Assembly (NCBI GenBank): GCA_023461495.1 | Contig: JAEYLA010000109.1 | Coordinates: 1 to 8,042, forward strand | Length of the DNA stretch: 8,042 nt | Reading direction: 5' to 3' | DNA from: Bacillota bacterium | GTDB taxonomy: Bacteria > Bacillota > Clostridia > Christensenellales > CAG-138 | In this document: positions 1-4,686 of the stretch, piece by piece | Position numbering within the stretch: position 1 is the first letter of the stretch | Layout of the letters: each line of letters begins with the position of its first letter | Notes under the pieces: generated by a model | What the model saw: the letters and a program-made list of their open reading frames with translations, nothing else | Told to the model about the DNA's origin: nothing | The model's database searches: none | Position numbers and translations under genes: made by a program

Positions 1-250
1 CAGGTTCTTCGAGGATAGAGAACAGTACTTCGCGGAAATAAAACCAGGGAGTAAGCCCAGAAAGCAGAAATACCGCATAAGGCATCCCCTGTACGGGTAT
101 AAACGAGCGCAGCGCAAAGAAAAGCGCGGCCGCCGTTACCGCCTGCTCCAATACGCTTCGTAAACGCTCGTGCCAGCCATACCGCCTGTACAGTACGGCT
201 GCCAGCAAAAAAAATCGGTTGTCCGGTTGCCGGATTCGTCTTTTCTTCAT
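1..250 (-). CDS. ABC-2 polysaccharide/capsule exporter permease, N-terminal part
   Basis: The first 83 residues of a membrane permease; the gene runs out of the window at base 1. Residues 24-32 (YGWHERLRS) sit where KpsM/TagG permeases carry the 'RYGRSRLG' amphipathic segment. Residues 35-52 form a first membrane helix. The stretch GMPYAVFLLSGLTPWFYFRE (55-74) matches the family hallmark in which a Gly-x-Pro-[FY] turn leads into 'FLLTGLLPW.FFR'. Family members pair with an ATPase subunit to export capsule, teichoic acid or O-antigen chains across the cytoplasmic membrane. The ATG at 248-250 is preceded by GGAAGG with 9 nt spacing. That Shine-Dalgarno lies inside the terminator of the upstream gene xpt, so translation or read-through may be controlled. 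The N-terminus before helix 1 has the family's usual length. The partner ATPase would be outside the window. The family is fairly secure; the substrate is unknown. Confidence 0.75.
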   Translation of the reverse strand, partial: MKKRRIRQPDNRFFLLAAVLYRRYGWHERLRSVLEQAVTAAALFFALRSFIPVQGMPYAVFLLSGLTPWFYFREVLFSILEEP

Positions 251-293
251 AAAAAAACACCTTCCCGTATAGGCTGTGCGCCCAACGGAAAGG
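251..293 (-). terminator. Rho-independent terminator behind xpt, overlapping the permease ribosome binding site
   Basis: Plus-strand positions 260-268 (CCTTCCCGT) and 285-293 (ACGGAAAGG) pair over nine positions, with GGC/GCC (272-274 / 280-282) pairing further in. On the minus strand a run of seven T (251-257) follows shortly after. One pair is C-A on the plus-strand RNA but G-U on the minus-strand RNA, so the structure favours leftward transcription. The 3' arm contains GGAAGG, the ribosome binding site of the permease whose ATG directly follows the T run. Confidence 0.75.
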
Positions 294-340
294 TATGTGT
301 GTGAATAACTGGTCGCCTGCCCGAATGCAGGATATGTGCC

Positions 341-910
341 TTATCGGAAGAGGATGTTGCCTTCTTCCGCCCCTTCGATAATCGCAAGCGATTCCACATG
401 AATGCCCTGCTCCCGAAGGCGCGCGCCGCCGGGCTGGAAGCCTTTTTCCACCGCGATTCCCACGCCCGCAAGTGAAGCACCGGATTGATTGACGATTTCA
501 ATCACGCCGCGCATGGCTTCTCCGTTTGCAAGAAAATCGTCCACCACAAGAACGTTGTCCTGTTCGGTCAGCCACTGCTTGGCCAAAATCAGCGTCACCT
601 TTTTCTTATAGGTGTAGGAGAAGATATCGCTTTGATAAAGGCCGCCCTCTATATTATCGCTCTTTGCTTTTTTTATAAATACCATGGGTACGTCAAATTC
701 CAGCGCCGTGATGGCCGCAAGCGCAATGCCGGACGCTTCCACGGTTACAATCTTATTAATGGAGGGATCAGGAAACAGTCTGCGGAATTCCTTTGCAAGC
801 GCCTGCATCAGGCGGATATCCACCTGATGATTCAAAAAGCCGTCAATCTTGATAATATTTCCAGGCAGAACACGCCCTTCTGCACAAATTCTTTCTTTCA
901 ACAGTTGCAT
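341..910 (-). CDS. xpt: Xanthine phosphoribosyltransferase
   Basis: 189 residues, close to the 190-194 of Bacillus Xpt, and alignable by eye over the whole length. It is a cytoplasmic salvage enzyme converting xanthine and PRPP to XMP. Landmarks: FLNHQVD near residues 25-31, KIVTVEASGIA at 53-63, the PRPP-binding motif VLVVDDFLANGEA at 120-132, and EKGFQPG at 155-161. The ATG at 908-910 is preferred because AGAGGG lies 7 nt before it. A TTG two codons upstream (916) would abut that site too closely. The gene has its own promoter (943-971) and terminator (251-293), so it is probably monocistronic. The expected guanine riboswitch is absent from the roughly 30-nt leader implied by that promoter, which is unlike B. 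subtilis xpt-pbuX. The call is secure. Confidence 0.96.
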   Translation of the reverse strand: MQLLKERICAEGRVLPGNIIKIDGFLNHQVDIRLMQALAKEFRRLFPDPSINKIVTVEASGIALAAITALEFDVPMVFIKKAKSDNIEGGLYQSDIFSYTYKKKVTLILAKQWLTEQDNVLVVDDFLANGEAMRGVIEIVNQSGASLAGVGIAVEKGFQPGGARLREQGIHVESLAIIEGAEEGNILFR

Positions 911-942
911 GCACAAACCCTCTATTACGTATATTTTACCTT

Positions 943-971
943 ATTATGCTCCATTTGACCCGACATTTCAA
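943..971 (-). promoter_or_regulatory. Sigma-A promoter of xpt
   Basis: Read on the minus strand: -35 TTGAAA (966-971), a 17-bp spacer, and -10 CATAAT (943-948). Transcription would start near 936, giving a leader of under 30 nt before the ATG at 910. That is too short for any purine riboswitch. Confidence 0.75.
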
Positions 972-1063
972 GCATATTCTCTTTTTATTTCATTAATATA
1001 TTCGTTCTGTATCATGCATTTGCAAGTTCTTTTTGAAAATCATGCCCAATCTCAGATGCACAC

Positions 1064-1092
1064 TTGAAGCGTTATGGAGATTAGGGTATAAT
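1064..1092 (+). promoter_or_regulatory. Sigma-A promoter of rex
   Basis: -35 TTGAAG (1064-1069), a 17-bp spacer, and a consensus -10 TATAAT (1087-1092). The predicted start near 1099 gives a leader of about 38 nt containing AGGAGGT at 1124-1130. It diverges from the xpt promoter, with about 90 bp between the two -35 boxes. I saw no palindromic Rex operator near it. Confidence 0.85.
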
Positions 1093-1136
1093 TATTTCGT
1101 ATAGTACACGTCGGTTGATCGTCAGGAGGTTATAAG

Positions 1137-1763
1137 ATGAAAGAGCGCAAGGTATCTGAGGCCGTAATCAGGCGGTTGCCCAGATATTACCGCCAACTCG
1201 AATTATTAAAAGCAGAAAACATGGAACGCATTTCGTCAAGCGAGCTTGCGCAGCAGATGGGCCTGAACCCTTCCCAGGTGCGTCAGGATTTAAATTGCTT
1301 TGGTGGTTTTGGCCAGCAGGGCTACGGCTACCCGGTGCAGAACCTGCACAAGGAAATCGCCAGCATCCTCGGGCTTACCCGCACCTATCGCCTGATCGTT
1401 GTCGGCGCCGGCAACATCGGACAAGCGCTTGCCAAGTACGAAGGGTTTGCGCAAAAAGGGTTTGAGGTGATCGCGCTCTTTGATGTTGATGAGGCGTTGA
1501 TTGGCCAGACCATCAATGAGAAGCCCATTCTTCCCGCGGAACAGATGAGCGATTTTATCCGCGAAAACAATGTGGATATCGGCATCATCACCGCGCGCCG
1601 CAGATCCGCGCAGGAAATTGCGGATACCATGGTGGACGCGGGCATCCGCGCCATCTGGAACTTTGTCCCCATGGATGTGACCGCCTCCGTCCCCATTGAA
1701 AACATCCAGTTGAGCGACAGCATGTTTGTGCTTTCCTACCGTCTCAACGCGTTGGAGGACTGA
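1137..1763 (+). CDS. rex: Redox-sensing transcriptional repressor Rex
   Basis: 208 residues, the usual Rex length. Residues 1-80 are the winged-helix DNA-binding domain, including SSELAQQMGLNPSQVRQDL (33-51) and the wing FGGFGQQGYGY (55-65). Residues 84-208 form the Rossmann domain with the NADH-binding GAGNIG (90-95), ALFDVD (113-118) and NFVPM (175-179), and YRL (201-203) near the C-terminus. Rex dimers bind DNA at low NADH/NAD and release it when NADH rises, derepressing fermentation genes. ATG 1137 follows AGGAGGT with 6 nt spacing. It stands alone between its promoter and a terminator. The segment ITARRRSAQE (151-160) carries an Arg triplet where many Rex proteins have small residues followed by AAQE. 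This could be lineage variation. Targets are not visible here, though Rex commonly controls butyrate and acid pathways. Confidence 0.96.
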   Translation: MKERKVSEAVIRRLPRYYRQLELLKAENMERISSSELAQQMGLNPSQVRQDLNCFGGFGQQGYGYPVQNLHKEIASILGLTRTYRLIVVGAGNIGQALAKYEGFAQKGFEVIALFDVDEALIGQTINEKPILPAEQMSDFIRENNVDIGIITARRRSAQEIADTMVDAGIRAIWNFVPMDVTASVPIENIQLSDSMFVLSYRLNALED

Positions 1764-1800
1764 CCGGCTTTCCTCTAAAAGCAACCGTCCCGAGAATGAA

Positions 1801-1839
1801 AAGGGCAGGCCAGCATACACCATGCTGCCTGCCTTTGTT
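1801..1839. terminator. Terminator behind rex, possibly bidirectional
   Basis: GGCAGG (1804-1809) pairs with CCTGCC (1828-1833), and CAGCAT (1811-1816) pairs with ATGCTG (1822-1827), with one bulged C and loop ACACC. TTTGTT follows on the plus strand. On the minus strand the hairpin is followed by CCTTTT, so it could also stop transcripts arriving from the right. It lies 40 bp behind the rex stop and between convergent genes. Confidence 0.7.
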
Positions 1840-1874
1840 GCGCTTTTCTTTCGTTTTAAGCCTTCGCGGCCATG

Positions 1875-2318
1875 TTATGCTTGTGCATTCATCCGTACCA
1901 CCTTGTACACAGAAACCGCGCTTGATTGCCCCTCCCCTGTCAACAGGTTTTTGGGCAAATGCAGGTTGAGCATAAATCCGTCGTCCGCATATTTATCGTC
2001 CGGGCCTTTTGCGTAGTCTTCCTACACGGCAATATGCGCTACCCGGCCAATCAAAAGAGCAGCCCGCCCGCTGCCGGACGGACACATCTCCCGTTCAAGC
2101 CTCCACTCCAGCGAAAGGAACGCCGCCCCTACGCGCGGGCAGTTCAGCGTCCTTGCCTGCTCGCTGTGGAACCCGCCTGCGCAATTCCTTAAGCGTTGTT
2201 ACGGCATGCAGAACGCTTGGGATGCCGCAGACGAACTCAAAATGGGAAAATACTCAAATTGCCCCTACCAATGCGCCTAAAGGTGTTCCGGCCTTTGTGT
2301 GCCCATTTCGATTTTCAT
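1875..2318 (-). pseudogene. Decayed gene, possibly flavin reductase-like (FMN-binding split barrel)
   Basis: One frame of 148 codons runs from ATG (2316-2318) to TAA (1875-1877), interrupted by four stops: TAG at 2277-2279 and 2265-2267, TAA at 2199-2201, TAG at 2022-2024. Between them the translation is protein-like: a 58-residue stretch with LNCPRVGAAFLSLEWRLERE and ALLIGRVAHIAV, then 48 residues with KYADDGFMLNLHLPKNLL and SSAVSVYKVVRMN. The pattern 'CPRV.AAFLSLEWRLE ... ALLIGRV.HI.V.EDY' recalls flavin reductase-like domains, which reduce or bind FMN in the cytoplasm. This assignment rests on memory of the family and is tentative. The remnant is shorter than intact members (about 160-200 residues), and the N-terminus is the least convincing part. 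It starts 8 bp behind the AlkZ-related gene, so it was probably in the same operon. Confidence 0.6.
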
Positions 2319-2326
2319 GCGCCGCC

Positions 2327-3022
2327 CTATCCTTTTATAAATTTCAACATCCTCTTTGCATCCGCCGCAGGGTTTAAGCGCAGCACCCGCCGGGCGATTG
2401 TTTCCACGGCTTCTGCTTGCACAATGCTTTGCGCATGTTCAAATACCTCCGCTCCAAAGTAGCGCTCTACCGTGCAGAATACCGTGGAGGACCACCCGTA
2501 GAGCTCGCCCTTTTGGGACAACTTTTGCTGTCTGCCGCACATGGTCAAATACAGGTTCATCTGCAGTTCCACCAAGGCACGGTCGAATTTTGAAGCGTCG
2601 TCTTTGGAGAACCCGCCGACTTGCTTGATGGCGTGCAGCGGCAATGTTTCATATTCGGCAACGATGTCGTAGATGCGCTTTGCGTATTGGCTCATATTGC
2701 CTTCTTCATACGCTTCCTCCGCCGTTATCCCGCCACGCCGCGCCGCAAGAAAATACGGATAGAATTCCTTTGTGATATAGCCGCTCTTTTTAAAGAACAG
2801 CTTGCCGTAGGCGATATCGCTGCGCTCATCCAATACGCGGATGCGCCACTCCCACGGATCGGTCTCCGGATCCCCCGTATGCCACTTTACGGGTGTATCA
2901 TACGGCGGGATCTCGTCCCAGCTCCAGGGAACCACCGCAAAAATGCCTGCGCTGTTTCCGCCGCCCATGGAGAATCCGGCCTGCAGCAGTGCGGCAACAA
3001 AATCATTGTAGTTTTGGATCAT
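2327..3022 (-). CDS. AlkZ-related protein (winged-helix DNA glycosylase relative)
   Basis: 231 soluble residues with no signal peptide or membrane segment. The blocks KWHTGDPETDPWEWRIR (46-62), IAYGKLFFKKSGYITKEFYP (70-89), FLAARRGG (91-98), GGFSKDDASKFDRALVELQM (136-155) and GWSSTVFCTVERYFG (176-190) match proteins annotated 'AlkZ-related', distant relatives of the AlkZ/YcaQ DNA glycosylases. The C-terminal AVETIARRVLRLNPAADAKRMLKF (205-228) may be a helical DNA-binding tail. Neither substrate nor glycosylase activity can be inferred: I do not see the catalytic QxQ/QxD motif of true AlkZ. ATG 3022 follows GGGAG with 7 nt spacing. It lies downstream of a WYL regulator on the same strand, across 118 bp of repeat-rich DNA, and directly before a decayed gene. 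Regulation by the WYL protein is plausible but inferred. Confidence 0.65.
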   Translation of the reverse strand: MIQNYNDFVAALLQAGFSMGGGNSAGIFAVVPWSWDEIPPYDTPVKWHTGDPETDPWEWRIRVLDERSDIAYGKLFFKKSGYITKEFYPYFLAARRGGITAEEAYEEGNMSQYAKRIYDIVAEYETLPLHAIKQVGGFSKDDASKFDRALVELQMNLYLTMCGRQQKLSQKGELYGWSSTVFCTVERYFGAEVFEHAQSIVQAEAVETIARRVLRLNPAADAKRMLKFIKG

Positions 3023-3063
3023 ATCTGTACTCCCGCAATTGTATTTTTTTCTTGCCTATGCAA

Positions 3064-3105
3064 CTATAGCGCCTTATCTCGTTCAACAAATCTACAGCGC
3101 CTTAT
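3064..3105. repeat. Pair of 14-bp direct repeats in front of the AlkZ-related gene
   Basis: CTATAGCGCCTTAT (3064-3077) and CTACAGCGCCTTAT (3092-3105) differ at one base and are spaced 28 bp start to start. They lie in the short gap between the WYL regulator gene and the AlkZ-related gene. The tandem arrangement suggests a protein-binding site or a small duplication; nothing identifies the binder. Confidence 0.6.
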
Positions 3106-3116
3106 TCTATCAGAAC

Positions 3117-3142
3117 GAACACGACAACAGTCTGTCGTGTTC
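3117..3142. promoter_or_regulatory. Perfect 10-bp inverted repeat at the 3' end of the WYL regulator gene
   Basis: GAACACGACA (3117-3126) and TGTCGTGTTC (3133-3142) are exact inverse complements around ACAGTC. The right arm overlaps the regulator's TGA stop (3141-3143). On the minus strand no T run follows, so it is a poor rho-independent terminator. An operator, or an RNA stem that stabilises or processes the transcript, is more likely. Confidence 0.6.
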
Positions 3143-4046
3143 AATGATATTGTTTCATGATATTTTTTGCAATGGTATAGAGTTGTTCGGCAATCTCGTC
3201 GGGTTGCAGCACCTTTACCCTGTCCCCAAATTGGAGCAGCCAGGAAACGATGTACGCCTGATTGGTATAGCCGTTCTCAAACAGCAGCTTCCCGTCCTCC
3301 GTTTCCGTAAAGCAGTCCGGCCCGTATTCCTCAATCAATTGGGACTTTGTGGAGCTGTCAAATAATGCGACAAGCCTGATTTGATCTGAAAAATGGGCAT
3401 CAAAGTCATATCTCTCCGGCGGTACGGGGCGCTTAATAAAGCTCTCTTTACATACTTCCATCTCCCACAGCCGCTGCAGCTTGAACATCCGCCAATCCTG
3501 TTGCTTCAGACAAAATCCAAATACATACCACGCCGTCCATTTGAAGATGACAACGTATGGTTCAATATGGCGGCGCGCCTTGCCTTTGTCAGAATAATAG
3601 TCAAATGCAATGAGCCTTTGCTCCAGCACCGCCTGTTTGATCGATGCGATTTTGGGCGACAGGCTGCCTTTATAGTGCGACGCAAGGTCGATCATGATGG
3701 GTTCCTGCAAAGACAGCACGGCGTCTTTGTTTGCGGACAGCTTCTCAAGCGTACGTTCCAGTTGGGATTGTTCGGAGATGCTGCCGATTCCCTTGAGCGC
3801 CGCAACAATGCCGGAAAGCTCATCCGCCGTCAGGACGCTTTTATCCAGTTTGTAGCCTTCCGCAATGGCAATGCCGCCTCCGCCGCCCTGCATGGTAACG
3901 ACCGGAATCCCCGCCCTGCAAAGCGCCTCAATATCCCGCCCGATGGTCCGGCGCGATACCTCAAACTTTTCTGCAAGCTGCGGGGCCGTGACGCGGCTGT
4001 TTTGCAGCAATGTGGTGAGTATGCCAAGCAAACGGTCAAGCTTCAT
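3141..4046 (-). CDS. Helix-turn-helix / WYL-domain transcriptional regulator
   Basis: 301 residues with the standard three-part layout. The N-terminal winged helix (about 1-60) contains LAEKFEVSRRTIGRDIEAL (24-42). A WYL domain (about 135-200) contains IEPYVVIFKWTAWYVFGFC (161-179) and the basic FKLQRLWEMEV (188-198). A WCX-like C-terminal part (about 215-295) follows. WYL domains sense ligands, often nucleic acids or nucleotides, and such proteins regulate DNA-damage, defence or metabolic genes. The family's WYL triplet reads WYV here. A run of five Gly (54-58) lies in the wing. ATG 4046 is chosen because TGGAG lies 6 nt upstream. A 14-codon extension to 4088 would run into the terminator hairpin 4075-4100. 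The next gene downstream is AlkZ-related. Family secure; effector and targets unknown. Confidence 0.9.
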   Translation of the reverse strand: MKLDRLLGILTTLLQNSRVTAPQLAEKFEVSRRTIGRDIEALCRAGIPVVTMQGGGGGIAIAEGYKLDKSVLTADELSGIVAALKGIGSISEQSQLERTLEKLSANKDAVLSLQEPIMIDLASHYKGSLSPKIASIKQAVLEQRLIAFDYYSDKGKARRHIEPYVVIFKWTAWYVFGFCLKQQDWRMFKLQRLWEMEVCKESFIKRPVPPERYDFDAHFSDQIRLVALFDSSTKSQLIEEYGPDCFTETEDGKLLFENGYTNQAYIVSWLLQFGDRVKVLQPDEIAEQLYTIAKNIMKQYH

Positions 4047-4074
4047 AGGTGACTCCAGACGGGTTGATAGAAGG

Positions 4075-4100
4075 AAACCACCAGGCAAAGCTGGTGGTTT
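4075..4100 (-). terminator. Terminator hairpin behind rsfS
   Basis: AAACCACCAG (4075-4084) and CTGGTGGTTT (4091-4100) pair perfectly over 10 bp around GCAAAG. On the minus strand the stem ends in GGTTT and runs on into CCTTCT, a weak T tract. It lies 24 bp beyond the rsfS stop and 29 bp before the WYL regulator start, so it separates the two units or attenuates read-through. Confidence 0.65.
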
Positions 4101-4108
4101 GCTGTTGT

Positions 4109-4127
4109 TGAAAGCTATACGCTTTCA
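4109..4127 (-). repeat. Small hairpin overlapping the rsfS stop codon
   Basis: TGAAAGC (4109-4115) and GCTTTCA (4121-4127) pair perfectly over 7 bp around TATAC. The 4125-4127 triplet is the rsfS TGA read on the minus strand. With the stem at 4075-4100 it forms a tandem pair of hairpins at the transcript end. Confidence 0.5.
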
Positions 4128-4502
4128 GCTTTTCTGCTCTTCCTGCTCCTTCATCTCTGAAAAGAGTATGGCCTCCCGCGGATCGTCCATCCAAAGGCGC
4201 TCCATATTGTAATACTTGCGCTCATCGGGAATGAACATATGCACCAGAATATTTGCAAAATCCAGCACGATCCATCTGCCTTCCGCATATCCTTCCCTGC
4301 GGCGCTGCACAAGGCCGATGCCGGGCGCTTTTTCTTCCACCTCTTCACACAGCGCCTTAACCTGTGGAACGGCACGTCCGCTGCAGATGATGAACCAATC
4401 CGCGATGATGGTCTTATCCTCCACATGGATGGCGATGATCTCCTGCGCTTTTTTGTTGTAGAGTACCTCACACAAGGCAAGAACCTGTTCTTTTACTTCC
4501 AA
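4125..4502 (-). CDS. rsfS: Ribosomal silencing factor RsfS (YqeL/Iojap family)
   Basis: 125 residues, a normal length for RsfS, which binds ribosomal protein L14 and blocks joining of the subunits in starvation. Family signatures: IIADWFIICSG (32-42), RWIVLDFANILVHMF (76-90) and ERKYYNMERLW (94-104). The start is a judgement. A TTG at 4502 follows AGGAG (4511-4515) by 8 nt and gives a start MEVKEQVLALCEVL, typical of clostridial homologues. The in-frame GTG at 4529 lies only about 9 nt from the likely transcription start and has a poor ribosome binding site. It lies behind the nadD-yqeK fusion, the same order as in Bacillus, but with its own extended -10 promoter in the gap. The charged tail EMKEQEEQKS is variable in the family. 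Confidence 0.93.
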   Translation of the reverse strand: MEVKEQVLALCEVLYNKKAQEIIAIHVEDKTIIADWFIICSGRAVPQVKALCEEVEEKAPGIGLVQRRREGYAEGRWIVLDFANILVHMFIPDERKYYNMERLWMDDPREAILFSEMKEQEEQKS

Positions 4503-4544
4503 ACGGATATCTCCTTTCTCTTGCTGCACCTGTTTGTAATCTCC

Positions 4545-4553
4545 ATTATACCA
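4545..4553 (-). promoter_or_regulatory. Extended -10 promoter of rsfS
   Basis: On the minus strand TGGTATAAT, a TGn-extended consensus -10, lies about 43 bp upstream of the TTG start. No good -35 is found at 16-18 bp, as is common for extended -10 promoters. It forms one arm of the 11-bp inverted repeat 4545-4555 / 4569-4579. Confidence 0.65.
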
Positions 4554-4570
4554 TAGAAGCGTAGCGGATA

Positions 4571-4579
4571 TGGTATAAT
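4571..4579 (+). promoter_or_regulatory. Extended -10 element facing right, mirror image of the rsfS promoter
   Basis: TGGTATAAT on the plus strand is the mirror copy of the rsfS -10, in the second arm of the inverted repeat. It would start transcripts near 4586, in a gap with no plus-strand gene, antisense to the nadD 3' end. No -35 is seen. Confidence 0.4.
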
Positions 4580-4585
4580 CCGCGC

Positions 4586-4677
4586 ATGTGCGTTTGGCCG
4601 CAGGCCGAAAATCGTACGCGCAACAGAATTAGCCGGATCATGGCTGCTTTGCGGTCATGATCCCATCAGGGCTTTTC
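4586..4677 (+). ncRNA. Candidate small RNA between rsfS and nadD
   Basis: About 90 nt from the predicted start of the rightward promoter. Three structures are visible: an imperfect stem between GCGCATGTG (4582-4590) and CGTACGCGC (4613-4621); inside it, GGCC-GCA-GGCC; then a 13-bp stem, GGATCATGGCTGC (4635-4647) with GCGGTCATGATCC (4651-4663), around loop TTT. In this last stem two pairs are G-U in plus-strand RNA but A-C mismatches in minus-strand RNA, which favours rightward transcription. A short T4 follows at 4673-4676, nine bases beyond the stem, so as a terminator it is imperfect. The start of the first stem slightly precedes the predicted start site. It matches no RNA family I recognise. 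Confidence 0.35.
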
Positions 4678-4686
4678 CATTTTCAC

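Noticed and set aside
485..958. Plus-strand open frame opposite xpt
   Set aside because: It is antisense to a certain Xpt gene, with no ribosome binding site or recognisable protein.
1290..1823. Long minus-strand open frame opposite rex
   Set aside because: It is the complement of the certain Rex gene, and its low-complexity translation resembles no protein.
1875..2318. Stop-codon reassignment or pyrrolysine at TAG explaining the interrupted frame
   Set aside because: One of the four stops is TAA, and TAA, TGA and TAG all end intact genes here. Simple decay is the plainer reading.
4047..4088. A 14-codon N-terminal extension of the WYL regulator
   Set aside because: It reads through the terminator hairpin 4075-4100 and has no ribosome binding site, while ATG 4046 has TGGAG at 6 nt.
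4503..4529. GTG at 4529 as the rsfS start
   Set aside because: It has a poor ribosome binding site and lies too close to the predicted transcription start. TTG 4502 has AGGAG at 8 nt and matches family N-termini.
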